Of a stretch of DNA of 5,052 nucleotides, positions 1 to 5,032 are shown piece by piece; positions within the stretch are counted from its first letter, which is position 1, and every line of letters starts with the position of its first letter. A program made the position numbers and the translations under genes. Below the pieces are notes generated by a model. It was given only the letters and a program-made list of their open reading frames with translations, searched no databases and was not told where the DNA came from. This DNA is from Pseudomonadota bacterium (GTDB lineage: Bacteria; Pseudomonadota; Alphaproteobacteria; Rhizobiales; Hyphomicrobiaceae), in assembly GCA_021816505.1 (NCBI GenBank), contig JAKAXS010000246.1, positions 1 through 5,052 on the forward strand. Direction: 5' to 3'.

Positions 1-583
1 ACGACGTTTTCGGCTCGTCTTCCGGTTCCGGATCGGCCTGCGGCACCGGCTTTTCAGCGGTATCGCTGGTCGTCGTCGTCGATACGGTCGTCACCTCGTC
101 GACGGCCTTCACCTCTTCGGTAGCCGTCGGCGTGACCGCGGCGATCGTCTCCTTGCTGGCCTTCGGCGTCTCGGCCGGCGTGATGCTTGCCGTCTCCTGC
201 TTGGAGGCAGCCTCTTCCTTGGCCTTGTTCAGCTTGGCGAGTTCCCGGCGTGCCTCGGCGGCGGCGGCGTCGGCGCGGGCCTCGGCGCGTGCCAATTCGG
301 TGGCGCGAACCTTCGCGGCGCGGCGGGCGGCCTTTGCCTTGGCGCTTTCGGCGGCACGCGCTTCGCGGGCGGCCTGGTAGGACTTGTGCTGCTTGTAGCT
401 GCGCCGGCTGGCACGATCCTGCCGGTAGCTTTCCTCAGCGATCGAGTGCGCGACGAAAGCGCCGAGCGGCACGCCGAAGCCGAGGCGGACCCCACCGGCC
501 TGAGCCTGGGTGGGAGCGAACGAGGTACCGGCGGCGACGACGGCGGTGGCGGCGGCCAGCACGGTGAGGATCGACTTGTTCAT
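1..583 (-). CDS. Secreted Ala/Lys/Glu-rich protein, N-terminal part (runs off the left edge)
   Basis: An open frame reads from ATG at 583-581 to the window edge without a stop, giving 194 codons; the C-terminus lies outside. Residues 1-29 form a signal peptide: MNK, a hydrophobic core (ILTVLAAATAVVAA) and an AQA-GG cleavage site near residue 29, so export to the periplasm or cell surface is expected. A short Gly-rich stretch (GGVRLGFGVPLGAF, about 30-43) follows. Residues 54-130 are charged and rich in Ala, Arg, Lys and Glu, probably helical or coiled coil. Residues 131-194 are Thr/Pro/Glu-rich and look disordered, with an acidic Pro segment (DPEPEDEP) near the edge. GGAG six bases before the ATG supports this start. 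I do not recognise a named family, and no enzymatic motif is visible. Plus-strand frames over the same bases are low-complexity shadows. That it is a gene is well supported; its function is unknown. Confidence 0.82.
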   Translation of the reverse strand, partial: MNKSILTVLAAATAVVAAGTSFAPTQAQAGGVRLGFGVPLGAFVAHSIAEESYRQDRASRRSYKQHKSYQAAREARAAESAKAKAARRAAKVRATELARAEARADAAAAEARRELAKLNKAKEEAASKQETASITPAETPKASKETIAAVTPTATEEVKAVDEVTTVSTTTTSDTAEKPVPQADPEPEDEPKTS

Positions 584-681
584 GGCAGTCTCCAGGGGTT
601 CGGTTTCGAAGGAGCAACTTCGGTGGACTTTGCTCGCCGCCGTTCGTCGCTTGAGGACATACTGCTCCGATCCCTCCGCTC

Positions 682-707
682 CGGCTGTTCCGGCAGGAAC
701 AGGGCCG
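682..707. other. GC-rich hairpin in the leader of the secreted-protein gene
   Basis: CGGCTGTTCC at 682-691 pairs with GGAACAG plus GCCG at 696-707, with a GGCA loop and one unpaired G at 703. Neither strand carries a T-run after it, so it is not a standard intrinsic terminator. It lies about 100 bases upstream of the minus-strand start at 583 and may be a leader structure or an operator. Its role is unknown. Confidence 0.4.
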
Positions 708-738
708 AGGAAAGTTTCAAGTGTCTGTAATTGCGTGT

Positions 739-770
739 AAAAAGAAGCGGTCCAGCTAGGCCGGAACCGC
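739..770 (-). terminator. Intrinsic terminator of the alpha/beta-hydrolase gene
   Basis: Read on the minus strand, GCGGTTCC (770-763) pairs with GGACCGC (753-747) across a nine-base loop with one bulged base, and is followed directly by TTCTTTTT (746-739). This is the classic GC stem plus U-tract. The hydrolase stop codon TAG (758-756) lies inside the loop, so the 5' arm is made of the last sense codons. It also separates the hydrolase from the same-strand secreted-protein gene downstream, arguing that the two are separate transcription units. Confidence 0.75.
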
Positions 771-1613
771 CTGGCGAATGTGGGTGGCGGCCAACTCGGC
801 GCCCGCGAACGAGGCCTTCAGCCGGTCGATGAAGGCCAGCGTCCGCTCTACAACGATGTGCCTCTGCCGGTCGATCGTGACCAGGTGATAGCTGTCGTCC
901 AGCACCACCAGGTCCACCACGCCGCCGAGGTTCCGCTGCAAATAGAAGGCGTTGCTCAGCGCCGCGTAATCGTCCTCGCGCGGATGCATGATGATCGTCG
1001 GCTGCGTGATGCGGCTCACGAGGCGCTGCACCGTCTTGGCCAGCCGCCAACGCTCCAGCGCGGCGCCGCCGGGCGTGTAGACGGGCACGGACGGGGCGTT
1101 ACCCGTTCCCGCGGCCCGGCGAATGAACTCGCGGATCCTGTCATCCTTGATGCCGAACCCGTCGGGCGTGGCGAAGCGGAACAGGTGCGCGAACGACTTG
1201 AAGGTCACAAGCCGGAAAAACCGCATATACCAGGGGATCTGGAAGCCATTCAGCCACAACGTCGGCGTGAAGAGCGCGAGCCCCTGCACCTCATCCGGGC
1301 GATCGGCGGCCAGCTTCAGGGCCAGCAGCGCGCCGGTGGAGAGCCCGCCGACGATCACGTTGCTGCATGTCTTGCGCAGCTCGGCCAAGGCGGCCTCGGC
1401 GCTGGCGAACCAGTCCTGCCAGGTCGACGCCTTCAACTCCTCTTCGCTGCCGCAGTGACCGGCGAGCTGAGGGCAGTAGACCGTGTGTCCAGCGCGCGCC
1501 ATGGCGTTGGCAACGAAGCGCATTTCGGTCGGCGAGCCGCACAGGCCATGCAGCAGCAGCACGCCGGTCGGGCCGCCTGCGATGTAGTAGCTCTGTGTTT
1601 TCATCGTCGTCAT
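756..1613 (-). CDS. Alpha/beta-hydrolase, carboxylesterase/lipase type
   Basis: This 285-residue protein has the features of a serine alpha/beta-hydrolase of the Est30/S33 (monoacylglycerol-lipase-like) kind. An oxyanion-hole motif LLLHGLCGSP lies at residues 19-28. The nucleophile elbow GGLSTG puts Ser92 in G-x-S-x-G. Asp214 in HPREDD and His243 in DDSYHL complete the triad. Residues about 118-190, rich in Phe, Trp and Arg, sit where the lid domain inserts. No signal peptide is seen, so it is probably cytoplasmic and hydrolyses small or medium-chain carboxylic esters; the substrate cannot be read from sequence. The ATG at 1613 is chosen because GGGGA lies 11 bases upstream; Met4 (ATG at 1604) is possible but poorly spaced. 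It ends in its own terminator and is divergent from the polysaccharide gene, with no visible functional link. The fold and catalytic class are secure; physiological role is not. Confidence 0.92.
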   Translation of the reverse strand: MTTMKTQSYYIAGGPTGVLLLHGLCGSPTEMRFVANAMARAGHTVYCPQLAGHCGSEEELKASTWQDWFASAEAALAELRKTCSNVIVGGLSTGALLALKLAADRPDEVQGLALFTPTLWLNGFQIPWYMRFFRLVTFKSFAHLFRFATPDGFGIKDDRIREFIRRAAGTGNAPSVPVYTPGGAALERWRLAKTVQRLVSRITQPTIIMHPREDDYAALSNAFYLQRNLGGVVDLVVLDDSYHLVTIDRQRHIVVERTLAFIDRLKASFAGAELAATHIRQAVPA

Positions 1614-1872
1614 GGCCGTTGCAATCCCCGAGCGAATTCCGTTAGGGGAAAGCTACGCGGGCAGCATCCATTGCGCTGTCCCGGCCGGAACATGCGGAAT
1701 TGTCAGAAACTTTTTCTTAGAGCGAAGCAGTTTGGATAGGTGGGCGCGGCGTTAGCCACAGAAGACCGAACGAGATGCGTAGACAGATGTATGGCATGCG
1801 GAATAATGGGTTACGCGCTCTTCGTTCTTTTGCTTTTCGGCATTCCGATCCGTTGATTTGAGCATTCGCCCC
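1614..1872. promoter_or_regulatory. Divergent intergenic region with a cluster of CGGAAT hexamers
   Basis: This region separates two divergent genes and must contain both promoters, but I find no convincing -35/-10 pair for either. It holds four copies of the same hexamer in both orientations: ATTCCG at 1636-1641 and 1842-1847, CGGAAT at 1695-1700 and 1799-1804. The two forward copies share a longer 10-base core, CATGCGGAAT (1691-1700 and 1795-1804). A 5-base T-run follows the first forward copy. These may be regulator sites, but that is inference from count alone. Confidence 0.25.
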
Positions 1873-3222
1873 ATGCCCGCGATCAAAGACTATCTGCGCT
1901 TTGGGCGTACGCCCATTTGCCGGCCCTGCCTCGTTGCGGGTCTCTGCACCGCACTGGTCATAGCCAATCTCACTGTCCTCGCACTCGGCACCGCCACCCT
2001 GCGTTATGAAGGCGTCGCCGAGATACTGTTCAGCCCGACGAGCCAGGATGGCGTTCGCGGCGCGATCTACGACTTCGCGGCCGAGCCCGTGGACCACTCG
2101 GCTCATGTCGCGGCCCTTCGTTCCCCACAGTTGGCGGATCGCGTGGTAGCGGCGTTTCAACTCGATACGCGGCCCGAGTACACCGGCGGAACGTTTCGCC
2201 ACTGGCTGGCATCATGGCGCGACGATACGGAGCACGGGCTGCCGTTGCGCCGGACCGCCGAACGTCTGCAGCGTGCCCGCGAGAGCTTCGTGAAGGACTA
2301 CGACGTATCCGAGGGAGATCGCGCGACGGTACAGGTCAAGTTTGCCGCCGACGATCCGGGCTTGGCGATCAGCGTCGTCAACGGCGCCGCGGAGCTGTAC
2401 GTCAAATCGCTTGCAGCACCGCTACCGGCCGATCCGACGCCGGACTTGGCGGCAATCGGCGAGCAGATCGCGGCTGCCCGTTCGGACCTGGAAAAGGGCG
2501 AGCGGGAACTGGCTGCACGCGCCACGGTCGAGATCGCCACGGCACAACAAATCAGCGCGAATGACGAAATCGCGAGCCTTGCCGAAGCGCTGGCGCAGGC
2601 GGAGGGCGAACGCGCCGAGGCCGACTCGCGCGCCGCCTCCACACGCGCCGCCATCGCGGAGGGACGCGCGGAGAGTGTTCTGGACGCCAGGTCGTCGCCG
2701 TTGGCACGGCAGCTCACGCAAAGCCGCGCGAGCATTCAGGACATGCTGACGCGAACGTCGAAGACGCTTCCGCCACATCATCCGCGCCTGCAGGAATTGG
2801 CGAGGGATCTCTCCAGCGTCGACCATCAGATCGCCGCGCAAACTGTTCAGGTGGCCGAGCGGCAGGAAACGATCGCGGAAGCTGCAAAAGCGCGCGAGGC
2901 GGACCTGCGCCGGAAACTGAAAGGGCTGAAGGGCAAGTCCGAGCACAAGGATGTCGTGCTGGCATCGACACAGAGCCTTCAGACCGATTTGGACGCGCGT
3001 CGCGAAGCCCTGCAGGGGCTGCTGGCGCAACAGCAAGACCTGGAAGCCCAGGCCGCTGCAGCAAACGTACCGGCCGCTCCGCCGGCCATCGTCGTGCCGG
3101 CGCAGGTGGCCGCACCTATATCGGGCATCGGCTTTGGCAGCGGCGTGCTGACGTTGGCGATGGCGTTCGGCGGCGGACTTGCCGCTTACCGCATCGCGCT
3201 GCGCCGCCGGCCCGAGGGCTGA
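1873..3222 (+). CDS. GumC/Wzz-like polysaccharide co-polymerase (no kinase domain)
   Basis: This 449-residue inner-membrane protein has the plan of a PCP-2a chain-length determinant, which helps set the length and export of exopolysaccharide or capsule. TM1 is about residues 20-41 and TM2 about 417-440, leaving a large periplasmic region. It contains the N-terminal Wzz-like part with the 'SPQLADRVVAAFQL' stretch (84-97), the family-like 'DPGLAISVVNGAAELYV' stretch (161-177), a long Ala/Glu/Arg coiled coil (about 190-395) interrupted by the conserved HP motif (PPHHPRL, 300-306), and a Pro-rich segment before TM2 (400-416). The cytoplasmic tail is only about nine residues, with no Walker A or Tyr cluster, so there is no fused BY-kinase. 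ATG 1873 is preferred; TTG 1858 would add five residues. Neither has a strong Shine-Dalgarno (TTGAG lies 10 bases before the ATG). A CRPC pair (C16, C19) abuts TM1. No glycosyltransferase, Wzx, Wzy or outer-membrane exporter lies nearby, so its polysaccharide is unknown. Confidence 0.8.
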   Translation: MPAIKDYLRFGRTPICRPCLVAGLCTALVIANLTVLALGTATLRYEGVAEILFSPTSQDGVRGAIYDFAAEPVDHSAHVAALRSPQLADRVVAAFQLDTRPEYTGGTFRHWLASWRDDTEHGLPLRRTAERLQRARESFVKDYDVSEGDRATVQVKFAADDPGLAISVVNGAAELYVKSLAAPLPADPTPDLAAIGEQIAAARSDLEKGERELAARATVEIATAQQISANDEIASLAEALAQAEGERAEADSRAASTRAAIAEGRAESVLDARSSPLARQLTQSRASIQDMLTRTSKTLPPHHPRLQELARDLSSVDHQIAAQTVQVAERQETIAEAAKAREADLRRKLKGLKGKSEHKDVVLASTQSLQTDLDARREALQGLLAQQQDLEAQAAAANVPAAPPAIVVPAQVAAPISGIGFGSGVLTLAMAFGGGLAAYRIALRRRPEG

Positions 3223-3253
3223 CGCACGCCGCAGGGCGCGGAGCCCCGTTCTC

Positions 3254-3466
3254 TCAGGGCGTCGGGTCGGGCTTCTGCATCCATTTGATCAGCCAGGCCG
3301 CGGGCACCACCCACAGAAGACCGGCCACGACGTAGTAGACGACCTCTGCCAGCTTGGAGCCGTTCACCTGCAGAGTCACCGCCACGAGCATGGCGGCGAG
3401 CGCATAAGCTGAGAGAAACAGCAACAGCAGCACGGCGCCGATCAGCTTGCGGGTGCGCATCGACAT
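3254..3466 (-). CDS. DUF2842 small inner-membrane protein
   Basis: This 70-residue protein matches the pattern I know for DUF2842: a short basic N-terminus with an RKLIG motif (residues 6-10), a first membrane helix (about 8-30), a short polar loop, a second helix with the family-like YYVVAGLLWVVPA stretch (44-56), then a terminal WMQKPDP. Its length is normal for the family. No function is established as far as I know. The ATG at 3466 is chosen because AAGG lies nine bases upstream; the in-frame ATG at 3460 has poorer spacing. It converges with the co-polymerase gene, whose stop is 31 bases away, and diverges from ctaA across 139 bases. That placement may suggest a link to terminal-oxidase or membrane biogenesis, but this is inference only. 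Confidence 0.85.
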   Translation of the reverse strand: MSMRTRKLIGAVLLLLFLSAYALAAMLVAVTLQVNGSKLAEVVYYVVAGLLWVVPAAWLIKWMQKPDPTP

Positions 3467-3495
3467 GAGCGTCTGCCTTAACCTTGTCGTTTGTT

Positions 3496-3528
3496 GTGGT
3501 CGCGCGACTCGTGGGTCGCGCGCGCCAC
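3496..3528. other. Two-part GC-rich hairpin between DUF2842 and ctaA
   Basis: CGCGCGAC (3501-3508) and GTCGCGCG (3515-3522) form a perfect eight-base inverted repeat with a six-base loop. After a small internal loop, GTGG (3496-3499) and CCAC (3525-3528) extend the stem. No T-run follows on either strand. In a control region this could be an operator palindrome or an RNA leader element, but GC-rich genomes produce such repeats by chance as well. Confidence 0.4.
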
Positions 3529-3529
3529 C

Positions 3530-3544
3530 GCGCCGTCTCGGCGC
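3530..3544. other. Second short palindrome in the ctaA control region
   Basis: GCGCCG (3530-3535) and CGGCGC (3539-3544) are a perfect inverted repeat around TCT. It follows the larger hairpin by one base and precedes the candidate ctaA -35 element by two bases, a position that would suit a regulator site. No protein partner can be named. Confidence 0.3.
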
Positions 3545-3546
3545 AT

Positions 3547-3575
3547 TTGCCTGGTCGCCGGAACGTGCTTATCAC
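3547..3575 (+). promoter_or_regulatory. Candidate sigma-70-like promoter for ctaA
   Basis: TTGCCT (3547-3552) and TATCAC (3570-3575) are separated by exactly 17 bases and each matches four of six bases of the TTGACA/TATAAT consensus. Transcription would start near 3582, giving a leader of about 25 bases before the ATG. The match is modest and read by eye. Confidence 0.3.
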
Positions 3576-3605
3576 ACCCCCAAGCGCCAAAGTACGGGAC
3601 CTCAC

Positions 3606-4670
3606 ATGGCATCATTGACGCAGGATACGCTGGCACGCCCGGCGCAGCACGACGCGGACTTCGCGGTGCGCCTCTGGCTCTGGTGCGTGGCCGCCTTGGT
3701 GTTCGCCATGATCGTGGTCGGCGGCGCGACGCGCCTGACCGACAGCGGCCTGTCCATCACGGAGTGGAAGCCGATCATGGGCGCCATTCCTCCGCTGTCC
3801 GACGCCGACTGGCATGACGCGTTCACGAAGTACAAGCAGATCCCCGAGTATCACATCGTCAACAAGGGCATGTCGCTCGAGGCCTTCAAGAGCATCTTTT
3901 GGTGGGAGTGGGCGCACCGGTTCCTCGGCCGCTTCATTGGGCTCGCGTTCGCGCTGCCGTTCGCATTCTTCTGGGCAACCGGCCGCCTGCGTGACGGGTT
4001 CGCAAAGAAGCTCGCCCTCGTGCTCGCGCTGGGCGCGGTGCAGGGCGGCATCGGCTGGTACATGGTCAGCTCCGGCCTCGTCGACCGCGTCGACGTCAGC
4101 CAGTATCGCCTCGCGCTGCATCTGAGCGTCGCGTTTCTCATTCTCGCGGCGCTGGTCTGGCTGGCTCTCAGCCTCTCTCCCCATCAGCGGCCGGTCGCGA
4201 CCAAGGCGCAGCGCGTGCTCGCCGGTCACATGGCGGGCTTCGTCTTCGTGCAGGTCGTGCTCGGCGCCTTCGTCGCCGGTCTCAAGGCGGGTCTGGCCTA
4301 CAACACCTGGCCCGACATGAACGGCGACCTCATCCCGCCGGGCCTGTTCGCACACACGCCGTGGTGGGCGAACTTCTTCGAGAGCATCACGCTGACGCAG
4401 TTCAATCATCGCCTGATGGCGTACGTCGTCCTCGCGTTCGCCGTCGTCAATCTCGTGCTCCTGGTGCGCATGGCGGCGGACCGCCGCATCGTCACGTCAG
4501 CCGCGATCCTGCTGGCCGCCATCGTCGCGCAGGCCGCGATCGGCATCTGGACGCTTCTCGCCGCCGTCCCCCTTCACCTCGGCCTCGCCCACCAAGGCGG
4601 CGCCGCCATCGTCTTCGCGTTGGCGACTTACCTTTGGTGGCTCTCCAGCAACGTCACGCGCTCCCCATGA
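3606..4670 (+). CDS. ctaA: Haem A synthase, COX15/CtaA type 2
   Basis: CtaA oxidises the C8 methyl of haem O to a formyl group, making haem A for aa3-type cytochrome c oxidase; it acts in the inner membrane after CtaB. The 354-residue protein shows eight hydrophobic helices (about 22-40, 107-125, 135-155, 168-188, 207-225, 270-288, 298-316, 328-346). The signature GGATRLTDSGLSITEWKP lies at 39-56. The four haem-ligand histidines expected for the family are H104, H172, H268 and H329, and Glu101 precedes H104 in the E-x-x-H motif. The first periplasmic loop has no cysteine pair, unlike Bacillus-type CtaA, which places it in the COX15-like alphaproteobacterial/mitochondrial group. ATG 3606 is chosen because GGGA lies six bases upstream; upstream TTG starts would run back across the DUF2842 gene. 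The stop overlaps an ATG (ATGA), and a repeat array begins 26 bases later. Start and identity are secure. Confidence 0.97.
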   Translation: MASLTQDTLARPAQHDADFAVRLWLWCVAALVFAMIVVGGATRLTDSGLSITEWKPIMGAIPPLSDADWHDAFTKYKQIPEYHIVNKGMSLEAFKSIFWWEWAHRFLGRFIGLAFALPFAFFWATGRLRDGFAKKLALVLALGAVQGGIGWYMVSSGLVDRVDVSQYRLALHLSVAFLILAALVWLALSLSPHQRPVATKAQRVLAGHMAGFVFVQVVLGAFVAGLKAGLAYNTWPDMNGDLIPPGLFAHTPWWANFFESITLTQFNHRLMAYVVLAFAVVNLVLLVRMAADRRIVTSAAILLAAIVAQAAIGIWTLLAAVPLHLGLAHQGGAAIVFALATYLWWLSSNVTRSP

Positions 4671-4723
4671 AAAAGCGAACGCTAGTTGGCTGCATCGGCG
4701 CGTCACCTAGGCTCGCCCTGTAG
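4667..4723 (+). other. Short ORF overlapping the ctaA stop, running into the repeat array
   Basis: An ATG at 4667 overlaps the ctaA TGA as ATGA, an arrangement typical of translationally coupled genes. The frame encodes 18 residues, starting MKKRTLVGC, and stops in the GTAG head of the first REPIN. Only about the first ten codons are unique; the rest is linker-repeat sequence. It may be a truncated downstream gene or chance, and chance is more likely given the length. Confidence 0.15.
4697..4719. repeat. Diverged copy of the inter-REPIN linker
   Basis: These 23 bases match the linker at 4809-4831 at 19 of 23 positions. No REPIN lies to its left. It is therefore either the original flank from which the amplified unit was built or the stub of a lost unit. 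Confidence 0.65.
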
Positions 4724-4808
4724 GTTGGGTCAAGCGTAGCGCGACCCAACAATTCACGGCACCACCTAGAACGTGTTGGGTCTCACAAGGGGGCTCGACC
4801 CAACCTAC
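4720..4808. repeat. REPIN 1: two inverted REP-like palindromes
   Basis: The left REP reads GTAG, then GTTGGGTC (4724-4731), then GACCCAAC (4743-4750); inside its loop GCG-TAG-CGC can extend the stem. The right REP is inverted: GTTGGGTC (4775-4782) and GACCCAAC (4797-4804), then CTAC. The outer 12 bases (4720-4731 and 4797-4808) are perfect inverted repeats. GTAG heads facing outward are the hallmark of REP sequences linked to RAYT transposases. Confidence 0.88.
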
Positions 4809-4831
4809 GCCGCGTCATCCAGGCTCGCCCC

Positions 4832-4920
4832 GTAGGTTGGGTCAAGCGTAGCGCGACCCAACAATTCACGGCACCACCTAGAACGCGTTGGGTCTCACAA
4901 GGGGGCTCGACCCAACCTAC
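4832..4920. repeat. REPIN 2
   Basis: Same architecture as REPIN 1, with the four octamers at 4836-4843, 4855-4862, 4887-4894 and 4909-4916. Within the REPIN it differs from REPIN 1 by a single base, C for T at 4886, next to the third octamer. The linker after it (4921-4943) carries two further changes, T at 4932 and 4936. Confidence 0.88.
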
Positions 4921-4943
4921 GCCGCGTCATCTAGGTTCGCCCC

Positions 4944-5032
4944 GTAGGTTGGGTCAAGCGTAGCGCGACCCAACAATCCACGGCACCACCTAGAACGTGT
5001 TGGGTCTCACAAGAGGGCTCGACCCAACCTAC
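4944..5032. repeat. REPIN 3
   Basis: Same architecture, with the octamers at 4948-4955, 4967-4974, 4999-5006 and 5021-5028. It differs from REPIN 1 by C for T at 4978 and A for G at 5014, both outside the octamers. Its trailing linker (5033-5052) has lost three bases (CCG) and ends at the window edge. Confidence 0.88.

Noticed and set aside
667..700. EcfG-type promoter (GGAAC on the minus strand at 700-696) for the secreted-protein gene
   Set aside because: The sequence 17 bases on is CGGA rather than the expected CGTT, so only half of the promoter is present.
1700..1723. TTGTCA as a -35 element for the co-polymerase gene
   Set aside because: No acceptable -10 lies 16-18 bases downstream.
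780..1739. Long plus-strand open frame (319 codons) opposite the hydrolase
   Set aside because: It is fully antisense to a gene with an intact catalytic triad, has Arg/Gln/His-biased composition and matches no family; a shadow frame in GC-rich DNA.
1717..2202. Minus-strand open frame spanning the intergenic region and the start of the co-polymerase
   Set aside because: It has no family resemblance and overlaps the TM1 and Wzz-like coding region; the plus-strand reading is clearly the real one.
2422..3036. Minus-strand open frame (204 codons) opposite the co-polymerase
   Set aside because: It mirrors the coiled-coil coding region and has no recognisable motif or ribosome binding site.
3234..3253. 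Bidirectional terminator between the convergent co-polymerase and DUF2842 genes
   Set aside because: The only stem found (GGGC 3234-3237 with GCCC 3243-3246) is four pairs and has no proper T-run.
3447..3605. Upstream TTG extension of ctaA (53 extra codons)
   Set aside because: The extra residues are not like CtaA, the start would lie within the opposite-strand DUF2842 gene, and the ATG at 3606 has a well-placed GGGA.
3612..4409. Minus-strand open frame (265 codons) opposite ctaA
   Set aside because: It lies entirely opposite a conserved membrane protein and is Arg/Glu/Ala-rich without domains; a shadow frame.
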